DNA from: Actinocatenispora sp963805605
Lineage (GTDB): Bacteria > Actinomycetota > Actinomycetes > Mycobacteriales > Micromonosporaceae
DNA: 64,000 nucleotides
Reading direction: 5' to 3'
NCBI GenBank assembly: GCA_963805605.1
Contig: CAWDUX010000002.1
Coordinates: 1,550,001 to 1,614,000 of the forward strand
Shown here: positions 27,271-35,910 of the stretch, piece by piece
How positions within the stretch are numbered: position 1 is the first letter of the stretch
Layout: every line of letters begins with the position of its first letter
Notes under the pieces: model-generated
What the model was told of the DNA's origin: nothing
The model's database searches: none
What the model saw: the letters and a program-made list of their open reading frames with translations, nothing else
Position numbers and translations under genes: made by a program

Positions 27271-28137
27271 GTGAGCGCTGGTTCGACCGGTCAACTCAGC
27301 GATCGGGACGTACACACGGTGACAGGCGCGCTGAGCCGTGGCGAGCAACCGCGGGTCGCTGTCAGCACCGCACACAACGACGTACCGGCCGGCAGCCGCG
27401 GCGTGGTCACCGGCCACGACGGCACCGCGGACGAGCCGTTCACCGTGCGGGTCACCCTCGACGGCGCCGACCGTGACGTGACGTTCCCGGCCACCGCCCT
27501 GTCCCTGGTGCCCCGCACCCGTGCCGAGATCATCGCCCGTACCGCCGCCACGCCGGGCGCCGACACCGCGGACGGGTCCACGGACCCGGACCGGGAGGCC
27601 GGCGCGCAGCAGAGCGGGGCCGGCGCATCCGGCGATGCAGCGGCCGGTGGTGGCGCACCCGCCGAGTCCGGCACTCCCGACGCAGCCGCCGCTGGCGACG
27701 CGCCGGCCAAGCCGGGCAGTAGCGACGCGCCGGCCAAGCCGGGCAGTAGCGACGCAGCCGCCGATCCGGCAGCCGGTGGCAGCAACGGCGAGGCGCCGGC
27801 CAGGAAGACCAAGCCGGCGAAGTCGGCCGGCCGCAAGGCCACCAGGTCCGCCGGTGGTGACGTCGTGATCACGGTGACCGTTGCGGGCGACGGCGCCAGC
27901 GTGGAGGCCACCCACGGCACCCGCAAGCTGGTCAAGGGCGCCACTCTGCCGGTCGGTGCCGGACACGCGCTGGCTCAACTGGTCAACATCGAGTCGGTCA
28001 CCGCAGCGGTCGAGGCGGTCATCGCCGAACACCGCACCGCGAAGGAGGCCGAGGCCGACCAGTTGCGCAACCGGCTGGCCGAACTGGAGAAGCAACTCGC
28101 CGAATACCAGGACATCGACGTACCCGACCCGGCCTGA
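27271..28137 (+). CDS. Hypothetical protein with Ala/Pro/Gly-rich linker and C-terminal coiled coil
   Basis: 288 residues from GTG 27271 behind GAGAGGAA. Residues 1-90 form a compact N-terminal domain (SRGVVTGHDGTADEPFTVRV). Residues 95-185 are a disordered Ala/Pro/Gly/Lys linker with two exact copies of the 9-mer DAPAKPGSS. Residues about 190-250 form a second beta/alpha domain (DVVITVTVAGDGASVEATHG). A Glu/Lys/Leu-rich coiled coil ends the protein. I do not recognise a catalytic motif; the C-terminal domain may belong to a DUF known from Streptomyces, which I cannot confirm. It is a single-gene unit closed by a strong hairpin. Confidence 0.65.
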   Translation: MSAGSTGQLSDRDVHTVTGALSRGEQPRVAVSTAHNDVPAGSRGVVTGHDGTADEPFTVRVTLDGADRDVTFPATALSLVPRTRAEIIARTAATPGADTADGSTDPDREAGAQQSGAGASGDAAAGGGAPAESGTPDAAAAGDAPAKPGSSDAPAKPGSSDAAADPAAGGSNGEAPARKTKPAKSAGRKATRSAGGDVVITVTVAGDGASVEATHGTRKLVKGATLPVGAGHALAQLVNIESVTAAVEAVIAEHRTAKEAEADQLRNRLAELEKQLAEYQDIDVPDPA

Positions 28138-28138
28138 T

Positions 28139-28177
28139 CCTGACGCACCGGGCCACGCCGTGGCCCGGTGCGTCAGG
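28139..28177 (+). terminator. Strong hairpin terminator
   Basis: A perfect 17-bp stem (28139-28155 with 28161-28177) and CGCCG loop starts 1 bp after the preceding stop codon. Confidence 0.8.
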
Positions 28178-28231
28178 CGCCCCGAAGGGCTTCCCGACCC
28201 GGCCCGGGACGTCGGCGGGCATGATGGTGCG

Positions 28232-29551
28232 ATGGCTGTACCGGGGCGAGTGATTGTCATAGGCGCGGGTCCGGCCGGGCTGACCGCGGCCCGGGCGCTG
28301 ACCACCGCCGGGTCCGCCGTCACCGTGCTGGAGCGGAACAGCACACCGGGCGGCCGGTCCGGTCTCGACGAGGTACGGGTCGGCGACCAGGTTTGGCGCT
28401 TCGACCGGGGCGCCGAGTTCATCGCATCGTTCTACCGGGCCACCCGCTACCTGGCCGGTCAAGTCGGTATGCCCAAGCAGAGCCTGGTCCGACTGCCGCT
28501 CACCGGCGAACTGGTCTTCGACAAGCGGCGCTACCCCCTGCCGACCTCGCTGCACGCGCTGGTGCGCTCGCCGCTGCTGTCACGGCACAGCAAACGTCGG
28601 GCGGTCGCGCTCGGCGCCCGGCTGAGCACCCGGTCGGCACCGTCGTGGACGAAACTGGCCGACTCCGCGGACCTCGACGACCGGAACGCGGTCCGCTACT
28701 TCACCGACACGGTCGGCCGTGACTACGCCGAACGCATCCTGCCGGCCACGATGAACTCCCTGATGCTGTCGCCGGCCGCGCAGACCTCCCGGGTGGTGGG
28801 GATGGCGCAGTTCGCCGCGGCGCCCGGGGTGAGCCTGTACTGCCCGTGGGGCGGGCTGGCCGCCCTGTGGACGACGGTGGCCAGCGCGTTGGACGTCCGG
28901 TACGACAGCGCAGTGACCGCAGTGCACCCGGACTCCACCGGCGTATCGGTGACCACGGACGGTGAGGAGCTCCGGGCCGATGCGGTACTGATCGCCGGAC
29001 CGCCCTCGCTGGCCACCGCGCTGCTGCCCGGTGATCATCCGGATCGGCCGCTGGCCGAGAAGGCGGCGTTCTCGCCGGCGGTGAAACTGCATCTGGCGCT
29101 GGCCGCACCGCAGGCCGGCCGGCCACCGACCTGCCCGTCCGGTCCCGGTCGGCATCCGCTGGCCGGGGTGGCGCCGCTGGAGCTGCGGCACAGCGGCCAA
29201 GTACCCGAAGGCCGCGGCGGCCTGGAGATCTGCGCGGCTCCGACGCTGTCCGCCGAGCTGCTCGACGTACCGGACCGGGTACTGCGCAACATGCTGCTCG
29301 CCGAGGCCGAACGGCTGTTGGGCGGCCCTGTCGGCGACATCCTCGGCTGGTCGGTGGTCCGGCAGCCGGAGGCCGTACCGCTGTTCGCGGTCGGATGGTT
29401 GCATGCGCTGCGGGACCGCGCTGCCCGCCCGGCGGTCGATGGGCCGACCGGTCGGGTGCATGTGGTGGGCGACTGGCTGTCCAGCCCGAGCGTGGAGGGC
29501 GCGGTACGCAGCGCCCTACACACCTGCGCCACCCTGCTGCGCGCCACCTGA
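28232..29551 (+). CDS. FAD-dependent amine oxidase/protoporphyrinogen-oxidase-like enzyme
   Basis: 439 residues. The N-terminal dinucleotide-binding fold is exact (VIVIGAGPAGLTAARALTTA, with the acidic LERNSTPGGRSG). The C-terminus has HVVGDWLSSPSVEGAVRSAL, the second FAD-contact motif of the flavin amine oxidase/HemG-like family. The middle is the variable substrate domain. It could oxidise an amine, a porphyrinogen or a carotenoid-like substrate; nothing near it decides this. ATG 28232 is chosen because it directly precedes the Rossmann strand; the open frame extends upstream through the neighbouring gene only as a shadow. Confidence 0.85.
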   Translation: MAVPGRVIVIGAGPAGLTAARALTTAGSAVTVLERNSTPGGRSGLDEVRVGDQVWRFDRGAEFIASFYRATRYLAGQVGMPKQSLVRLPLTGELVFDKRRYPLPTSLHALVRSPLLSRHSKRRAVALGARLSTRSAPSWTKLADSADLDDRNAVRYFTDTVGRDYAERILPATMNSLMLSPAAQTSRVVGMAQFAAAPGVSLYCPWGGLAALWTTVASALDVRYDSAVTAVHPDSTGVSVTTDGEELRADAVLIAGPPSLATALLPGDHPDRPLAEKAAFSPAVKLHLALAAPQAGRPPTCPSGPGRHPLAGVAPLELRHSGQVPEGRGGLEICAAPTLSAELLDVPDRVLRNMLLAEAERLLGGPVGDILGWSVVRQPEAVPLFAVGWLHALRDRAARPAVDGPTGRVHVVGDWLSSPSVEGAVRSALHTCATLLRAT

Positions 29552-29713
29552 GTCGGGGACATCGGGCCGGGCAATGTCGCTGTTCGGCTGCGCGCCGCCC
29601 TGCCCGGGTATATGCACAGTAGGTGGAGATTGCGTCGCTCACGACCCGGAGATCATCGTGCCGCGGGTAGCCCGCCGGCCCCATCACCGTCCATCCGCCC
29701 TGGTAGGGAACCC

Positions 29714-30193
29714 ATGAACCGCAGAGGGATCTTCCGTACGGTAGCCATCGCCGCTCTCGCCGCCGGGGCGCTACCGGTGGTCGGCACCGGTACGGCCCAG
29801 GCAGCGCCGCCGATGGCCGGCTCAGGCCAGCCGACCGCCATGATGGCCCGCGACGTTGCGCATCCGATCATCGCGGCGCGCGATCTGGAGGCACCGCCCA
29901 TCGGGCAGCCCAGCATCGTGCCGTGCCTGTCGAGCGACGGGACGGCCGATCCGCAGACGCCGTACGTGTTCGACCTGCGTGAGCTGTGCGGGCCGCTGCG
30001 GGCGGGGACGATCCAGCCCGGAGCCGGGCCGTCTCAGACCGGACTGCCTCAGGCGGTGCGGCGCGGAACCGTCTTCAACGAGGCGGCGCCGGCCGATGTC
30101 CGCAGTGCGGAGGGCACGAGGGCGCGGATACTGCCGCTGCCGATCACCGCGCCCAGTCACATACTGCCGCTTCGGGTCCTGCCGGACCAGTAG
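29714..30193 (+). CDS. Small secreted hypothetical protein
   Basis: 159 residues from ATG 29714 (AGGGAA upstream). A clear Sec signal peptide: MNRRGIFR, hydrophobic core TVAIAALAAGALPVV, cleavage near GTAQAAPP (about residue 30). The mature part has two cysteines (VPCLSSDG and RELCGPL) that may pair, and no recognised domain. Proline and short hydrophobic segments dominate the C-terminus (ARILPLPITAPSHILPLRVL). It is convergent with holB across 95 bp in which no strong terminator stands out. Confidence 0.65.
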   Translation: MNRRGIFRTVAIAALAAGALPVVGTGTAQAAPPMAGSGQPTAMMARDVAHPIIAARDLEAPPIGQPSIVPCLSSDGTADPQTPYVFDLRELCGPLRAGTIQPGAGPSQTGLPQAVRRGTVFNEAAPADVRSAEGTRARILPLPITAPSHILPLRVLPDQ

Positions 30194-30288
30194 GCGGCGC
30201 GGGGCCTGCGTGCGCGGGACCTGCGTTGCTGGCCCACCCAACTGGCATACCCACAGCTGGCCCAGCCCCGCTGCTGACCTACCCAGCA

Positions 30289-31464
30289 CTAGCCCTGCCA
30301 GAGTGACAGCATCATCGACTCGACAGCGATCCTGGGCTTGACGTTGGCCCCGATCGCCGTCCGGCAGGCCAGCACGGCCTCCAGGCGGCGCAACGTACCC
30401 TCCGGGGTCCACCGGTCGGCGGCGGCCCGGGCCAGCTCGGCGGTGTCCGCGTGCACCGGGTCGACCGGCGCACGGAACAGGGTGGCCAGCACGTCCCGGT
30501 AGAAGCCGGCCAGGTCGGTCAGCGCCCGGTCCAGGGCGTCCCGCTGCGCCCGGGTGGCCCGGGTCTTCTGCTTGCGTTCCAGCTCCTTGAGCTGGCCGGC
30601 GATACCGCGGTTCGCGGCGGCGGAGCCCTTGCCGGTGCCGCCGGCGCCTAGCGCGGTGGCCAGTGCGTCCCGTTCCCGGGCGGACTGTTCGGTGGTCGCC
30701 GCGGCGCTCTCCCGTTCGGCCGCCGAGATCAGCTCCCCGGCCGCGTCGAAGCAGGCCGCGAGCCCGGTCAGGGCCCGGGGCACGGCCAGTACCGCGCAAC
30801 GCGCGGTCCGCACCTCCGGGTCAGTGGCCAGCCGTCGGGCCCGGCCGACATCACCCTGGGCGGCGGCCGACGCCCAACGGGACGTGTCGGGGTCCACCCC
30901 GTACTGCGCTGCGAGCGCCTCGGACACGGCCTGTCGACTCGGTGCCCGTAGCGGTACGACCCGGCAGCGGGACCGGATCGTGACGGAGATGTCGTCCGGG
31001 TGGGTCGACGGCGCGCACAGCAGGAAGACCGTACGGGCCGGTGGTTCCTCGACCGCCTTCAGCAACGCGTTGCTGGCGGCCTCGGTGAGCCGGTCGGCGT
31101 CGGTGATGATGAGTACCTGCCATCGCCCCACCGACGGTGTCCCCTGCGCCCGGAGCACCAGCGTGCGCATCGCGTCCACGCCGATGGTCAGCCCCTCCGG
31201 CACCACGAAACGGACGTCGGCATGGGTACGGGCCAGGGTGGTGTGGCAGGCCTGGCACTCACCGCAGCCCTCCCGGGCACACTGCAATGCTGCGGCGAAC
31301 GCGGCGGCCGCGACCGACCGGCCGGAACCGGGCGGCCCGGTGAACAACCAGGCATGCGTCATACCTGCGCCGAACCCGTCCGGGCGGGCGGCGGCCGCGA
31401 CGGCCCGACGCAGTACGGCCACCGCGTCGGGCTGCCCGATCACCTCGGCGAAGACGTCAGCCAT
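30289..31464 (-). CDS. holB: DNA polymerase III delta' subunit
   Basis: 391 residues with the clamp-loader AAA+ fold. The P-loop reads GPPGSGRSVAAAAF, with Arg in place of the Walker Lys, as expected for delta', which does not bind ATP productively. A four-Cys zinc module follows (CAREGCGECQAC). Next come LIITDADRLTEAASNALLKA and EEPPARTVFLLCAPS. The C-terminal collar domain covers about 240-385. It helps load the sliding clamp at the replication fork. It begins 9 bp after the MFS-tmk gene on the same strand, the usual tmk-holB pairing, so both are likely co-transcribed. Confidence 0.93.
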   Translation of the reverse strand: MADVFAEVIGQPDAVAVLRRAVAAAARPDGFGAGMTHAWLFTGPPGSGRSVAAAAFAAALQCAREGCGECQACHTTLARTHADVRFVVPEGLTIGVDAMRTLVLRAQGTPSVGRWQVLIITDADRLTEAASNALLKAVEEPPARTVFLLCAPSTHPDDISVTIRSRCRVVPLRAPSRQAVSEALAAQYGVDPDTSRWASAAAQGDVGRARRLATDPEVRTARCAVLAVPRALTGLAACFDAAGELISAAERESAAATTEQSARERDALATALGAGGTGKGSAAANRGIAGQLKELERKQKTRATRAQRDALDRALTDLAGFYRDVLATLFRAPVDPVHADTAELARAAADRWTPEGTLRRLEAVLACRTAIGANVKPRIAVESMMLSLWQG

Positions 31465-31473
31465 GGCCGGGAC

Positions 31474-34266
31474 TCAACGGGACCGCCGGCCGGGGCGCTT
31501 ACGGCGCCGGATGTCGCCGTCCCGGGTCGGCATGATGAGCGTTTCGTTGTTGTCGTACGGCTCGGGCTCGCCGTGCTCCTCGATCGTGGGATAGGCCGCG
31601 GTCTCGGCAGTGGAACGCCACGGGTCTGCCGGGGTCGGATGGGTACGCTCGGCGGCCGGTCCGGTATCCACCACCGGCAGCACCCTGGTCTCGGTCAGCC
31701 GACCCGACGAGCTCGACTTCGTGTCCAGCACCGGCAGCACGGTCGTCTCAGCCGACCCACCTGACCTGCCCGCACCGTCGGTGACCACCGGCAGCACGGT
31801 CGTCTCGGTGGCTCCCACAGCTCTGGCCGGCTCCGGCGCGCGTAGTGCTTCGGGCTCGGACCTGCCGTCGGGCCGGGCGGACTTCCCCGGCGTGTCCGAT
31901 CGGGTGGACGCCTTGCGGTGCCCGGGGCCAGTCTTCGTGTGCTTCGTGGACTTCTGCGGCATGACCGGCTCTGCTGTGGCCGGCTCGGTTGCGACCGGAT
32001 CCGTTGCGGCCGGCTCCGTTGCGACCGGCTCGTCCACCGGGTCCGGTCGCACCGGTTCGGGTCGGGCCAGTTCCGGTTCCGGCTGAGCCTCGGGCTGCTC
32101 GGGCTGCTCGGACTGAGCCTGCTCGGGCTCGACGGCGGCCGGTACGAGCGGAACCGGGGTCAGAGCCGGCGGAGCGACCGGCGGCGCGGGTGGTGTCGCG
32201 GGTGTGAGGGCAGCGGCGGGCTGCCCGGTGCGGGTGGCCGGGGTCGCGCCGGACGGCAGCAGCCGACCGATCCGCTCGCGTACCTGCTGGGCGAGCGCAT
32301 CCCGGTCACCGCTGGCATCCAGTACGAGGTAGCGCTGCGGGTCGGCGGCGGCCAGGTCGAGGAACGCGTGCCGTACCCGGTCGTGGAACTCGATCGACTC
32401 GGACTCCAGCCGGTCGGCGGCACCCCGGCTGGCCACCCGTTCCAGGCCCACCGCCGGGTCGACGTCGAGCAGCACCACCAAGTCCGGTTTGAGCCCGCCG
32501 GTGGCCCAGTTGGACAGCCAGCCGACCTCCTGGCGCGGCAGGGTACGGCCGGCACCCTGGTAGGCCAGCGAGGAGTCGACGTACCGGTCGCTGACCACGA
32601 CGGCGCCGCGCTCCAGGGCAGGGCGTACCACGGCGGAGACGTGATGTGCCCGGTCCGCGGCGTAGAGCAGGGCCTCGGCCCGAGGTGACATCCGACCCTC
32701 GGTCGGCAGCACGTCCTTCTCCAGGACCAGGCCCCGGATCCGGGCGCCGAGACGGGTCGCGCCGGGTTCCCGGGTGAGCACTGCCTCGTGACCGCGTACC
32801 CGCAGCCAGGCGGCCAGCTTGATGGCCTGGGTGGACTTGCCGGAGCCCTCGCCGCCTTCGAACACCACGAACACGCCGGTGCCAGTGGCGGGTTCCGGGT
32901 GGCCGAGCGGCCGGCCCCGGATCGACGACCAGACGTCCGCCAGCAGCGGTACGCCCCGCTTGTCGTCCATCTGCTTGAGCGCGGCGAACCCGGCGAAGAC
33001 TCCGAGTACGCCGGCGGCCAGCAGCAGCAGCCGGGTCGCGCTGATGCTGACGCTGACCGGACCGAGGTCGATCTGGTGCGAGGAACCCAGACCGACCAGC
33101 ACACTGGACAATGACAGGGTGAGCAGTAGGACGCCCTGCACCGCGACCTGGATGAACGAGTACACCCGGCCCCGCATGGCGTCCTCGATCTCGGCGCCCA
33201 GCAAGGTGATGCCGTTCAGGAAGGCCATTCCGGCGCCGGCGCCGACCACGATGGTCAGGACCGCGGCGACGAACAGGTGCGGGGCGAGCGCCAGCAGCGC
33301 GACCGCAGCGGTGGCCAGGATGATCGACAGACCGAACCAGCGGCGCCGGGACAGCTCGCCGACCAGCTTCGGCCCTGCGGTGATGCCGACGGCGAGACCC
33401 ACGAACAGCAGGGCGAACAGCAGGTAGAAGCTGGCGTCGCCGCCGCCGAGCGACTTGGCGTAGAACCGGCCGGTGCCGATGACCACGCCCGCCGCGGCGA
33501 ACGCGCCGAGGATGCCCAGTACAAGACCGCGGGCGAACGGGAACCGGGCGACGTACCGCCAGCCGTCCTGGAACTGCCGGAACATGCTCTTTTCGGGCGT
33601 GTCCGGGGCCTTCTCGCGGTGCCCGCTGATCTCCTTGATGCCGAACCAGACCATCAGGGCGGTCGCCGCGTAGGTCAACGCGTTGAGAAACAGCGCCACG
33701 GAGTATGAACTGCCGAAGCCGAGCGCGCCGACCAGCCAGTTCAGGATCGCCAGAATGACACCGGCCAGGATCGGCGCCACGCCGTAGGTGGTGGCCATGC
33801 CCAACTGGTTGGCCTTCTCCAGGCGGGCCCTGGGCACCAGGTTGGGTACCGAGGCCTCCTTGGCCGGCGCCCACATCATCTGGCAGGTCTCGATCATGAA
33901 CGTGGCGATGCCGGCCCAACTGGCCGTGATGTATTTGCCGGCGACGATGCCGACGATCGGGATCGAGGCGTACAGCAGGAACCGGATGGTGTCGCAGATG
34001 ACCATGGTGCGGCGCCGGTCGAACCGGTCGGCGAACACGCCGGCCACCGGACCGAGCACAAGGGCGGGGATGAGTCGGACCACGATGGTGCCGGAGAACG
34101 CGGCGCCCTGCGCGGTCGGGTTGCTGAACAGGCTCGCCGCGAACGTGCCGGTGGCCAGGATGCCCAGCCAGTCACCGATGGAGGAGAACCCGAGGACGAT
34201 GAAGAGCCGCCGGAAGGCGCGGAACCGCATGATCGTCCGCACTTCCGCGACCCCGGACAGATCCAT
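31474..34266 (-). CDS. tmk: MFS transporter / dTMP kinase fusion with repetitive acidic tail
   Basis: 930 residues from ATG 34266. Residues about 10-440 form a 12-helix MFS domain (MDLSGVAEVRTIMRFRAFRR start; DRFDRRRTMV motif A). Residues about 465-670 form a thymidylate kinase: P-loop VFEGGEGSGKSTQ, DRYVDSSLAYQG and the LID region. dTMP kinase makes dTDP for DNA synthesis. The last 260 residues are Pro/Glu/Thr-rich and disordered, with repeats TETTVLPVV, AETTVLPVL, TETRVLPVV and a final NETLIMPT, then a basic C-terminus. Such fusions are known in Micromonosporaceae. An ATC codon at 34320 with a strong ribosome site may be the real start (18 more residues). Confidence 0.92.
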   Translation of the reverse strand: MDLSGVAEVRTIMRFRAFRRLFIVLGFSSIGDWLGILATGTFAASLFSNPTAQGAAFSGTIVVRLIPALVLGPVAGVFADRFDRRRTMVICDTIRFLLYASIPIVGIVAGKYITASWAGIATFMIETCQMMWAPAKEASVPNLVPRARLEKANQLGMATTYGVAPILAGVILAILNWLVGALGFGSSYSVALFLNALTYAATALMVWFGIKEISGHREKAPDTPEKSMFRQFQDGWRYVARFPFARGLVLGILGAFAAAGVVIGTGRFYAKSLGGGDASFYLLFALLFVGLAVGITAGPKLVGELSRRRWFGLSIILATAAVALLALAPHLFVAAVLTIVVGAGAGMAFLNGITLLGAEIEDAMRGRVYSFIQVAVQGVLLLTLSLSSVLVGLGSSHQIDLGPVSVSISATRLLLLAAGVLGVFAGFAALKQMDDKRGVPLLADVWSSIRGRPLGHPEPATGTGVFVVFEGGEGSGKSTQAIKLAAWLRVRGHEAVLTREPGATRLGARIRGLVLEKDVLPTEGRMSPRAEALLYAADRAHHVSAVVRPALERGAVVVSDRYVDSSLAYQGAGRTLPRQEVGWLSNWATGGLKPDLVVLLDVDPAVGLERVASRGAADRLESESIEFHDRVRHAFLDLAAADPQRYLVLDASGDRDALAQQVRERIGRLLPSGATPATRTGQPAAALTPATPPAPPVAPPALTPVPLVPAAVEPEQAQSEQPEQPEAQPEPELARPEPVRPDPVDEPVATEPAATDPVATEPATAEPVMPQKSTKHTKTGPGHRKASTRSDTPGKSARPDGRSEPEALRAPEPARAVGATETTVLPVVTDGAGRSGGSAETTVLPVLDTKSSSSGRLTETRVLPVVDTGPAAERTHPTPADPWRSTAETAAYPTIEEHGEPEPYDNNETLIMPTRDGDIRRRKRPGRRSR

Positions 34267-34320
34267 CTGGCCGGACGCGCTTCCCGCCGACTGCTCGTGG
34301 TCCGCAGACTGCTTAGCGAT

Positions 34321-34681
34321 GGCAGTACCCTCCCCGTCCGTACGTGCGTTCCACTGTATCGACGCCGTGCCCGGCGATGGCTGCGCCGCTCAGGCCGGGC
34401 TCAGCATGTCGGCGTGCCCTGCACCTCATGTGTCCTGCACCTCACGTACCCGCGGCGCGCCCTGCCCCGCGAACCCTGCCCGCAGCGGGCCCTGCCCTCG
34501 GCGGACCCCGGGGCCCCGTTACCGCCGGACGTTGCCCCGGTGCAGCCCGCCCCAAACTGCTCGGACCGGGACGTGTCCGCCGTCCCGGTCCGCGACAGCA
34601 TGTCAGGTGACGGCCAGCGGCGCGGACCGCAATTCATGAAACCTACTCGCGTTCTGCGGCCGGTGGGGTTAGGTTACGGGC
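34321..34681. other. Intergenic region between MFS-tmk and the PLP-enzyme gene
   Basis: About 360 bp without a supportable gene. It contains short CCCTGCCC-type repeats near 34,470-34,500, two copies of CCTGCACCTCA 16 bp apart near 34,430, and, just before the rightward gene, TAGGTT (34670-34675) six bases from ATG 34682, which could be the -10 of a leaderless promoter. Promoters for both divergent genes must lie here. Confidence 0.5.
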
Positions 34682-35872
34682 ATGACCAGGTCGCTTCGCG
34701 CACTTCTCGACGCGGCCACGGCATCGCTCGATCCACCGTTCGCCGTGGTCGACCTGGGTGCGTTCCGCTCCAACGCCGCCGCGCTGCACGCCCGGGCCGG
34801 CGGCCGGCCGATCCGGGTGGCCAGCAAATCGGTCCGTTGCCGGGCGTTGATCGACCGGGCTCTCGACGAACCCGGTTACGCCGGCGTGATGGCCTACACG
34901 CTGGCCGAGGGGATCTGGTTGGCCGGCCACGGTCAGCCGGACATCCTGGTGGCCTACCCGACCGTCGACCGTGGCGCCCTCGCCGCGCTGCGCGACGCGG
35001 ACCTGGCCGACCGGATCACGCTGATGATCGACTCGACAGACCACCTCGACCTGATCGACGCGGTACTGGGCCCGGCCCGCCCGACGCTGCGGGTATGTCT
35101 GGAACTGGACGCCTCCTGGCAGCTCTGCGGTGACCGGGTGCACCTGGGGGTACGCCGCTCCCCGGTACACACCCCGGCGGAGGCCGCCGCGCTGGCCCGT
35201 ACGGTCCTCGGCCGGCCCGGGTTCCGGCTGGTCGGCGTGATGGCATACGAGGCGCAGATCGCCGGCCTGCAGGACCGGCCAGCCGGCCGACCGTTCTACG
35301 GCGCGGCCGTCCGGCTGATGCAGCGCCGGTCCGGTGCCGAACTACGGACCCGACGGGCCGCCGTGGTGGACGCGGTACGCGCGGTGGCCGACCTGGAGTT
35401 CGTCAACGGCGGCGGCACCGGGAGTGTGGAGCGGACCGCGACCGAACCGGCGGTCACCGAGATCGCGGCCGGCAGCGGACTGTACGGCCCGGCCACCTTC
35501 GACGGTTACACGGCGTGGCGACCGCGGCCGGCGGCGTACTTCGCCCTGCCGGTTGTCCGGCGCCCGGCGCCGGGAGTGGTGACGGTCGCCGGTGGCGGTT
35601 GGATCGCCTCCGGCCGACCGGCCGTGGACCGGCTCCCCCGGCCGACCCTGCCGGCCGGGCTGCGTTTCGTCGGCGCGGAGTACGCCGGTGAGGTGCAGAC
35701 CCCGCTGGCCGGCTCCGCCGCCGACCGGTTGGCCATCGGCGACCGGGTCTGGTTCCGTCATGCCAAGGCGGGCGAGCTGTGCGAACACGTCAACGAGCTG
35801 CACCTCGTCGACGGCGACCGCATCACCGCCACGGTGCCCACCTACCGCGGTGAGGGCCGGGCGTTCCTGTGA
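34682..35872 (+). CDS. Fold-type III PLP enzyme, D-threonine aldolase/D-serine dehydratase-like
   Basis: 396 residues. The N-terminal alanine-racemase-like barrel carries the PLP lysine in IRVASKSVRCR (about residue 43) and a beta-strand series ending EFVNGGGTGS for phosphate binding. The C-terminal domain has WFRHAKAGELCEHVNELHLV, whose His and Cys match the metal site of eukaryotic-type D-serine dehydratase and D-threonine aldolase. It likely acts on a D-amino acid or hydroxy-amino acid; substrate not determined. It stands alone, divergent from MFS-tmk and followed by the tnpB element. Confidence 0.8.
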   Translation: MTRSLRALLDAATASLDPPFAVVDLGAFRSNAAALHARAGGRPIRVASKSVRCRALIDRALDEPGYAGVMAYTLAEGIWLAGHGQPDILVAYPTVDRGALAALRDADLADRITLMIDSTDHLDLIDAVLGPARPTLRVCLELDASWQLCGDRVHLGVRRSPVHTPAEAAALARTVLGRPGFRLVGVMAYEAQIAGLQDRPAGRPFYGAAVRLMQRRSGAELRTRRAAVVDAVRAVADLEFVNGGGTGSVERTATEPAVTEIAAGSGLYGPATFDGYTAWRPRPAAYFALPVVRRPAPGVVTVAGGGWIASGRPAVDRLPRPTLPAGLRFVGAEYAGEVQTPLAGSAADRLAIGDRVWFRHAKAGELCEHVNELHLVDGDRITATVPTYRGEGRAFL

Positions 35873-35910
35873 TACCCGTCGCGGTGGCTCAGCTGCTGGG
35901 GTGGTGGTGG

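Noticed and set aside
29812..30799. Reverse frame downstream of holB suggesting a longer delta' or a second gene
   Set aside because: Composition is shadow-like and the holB frame has a proper stop at 30289.
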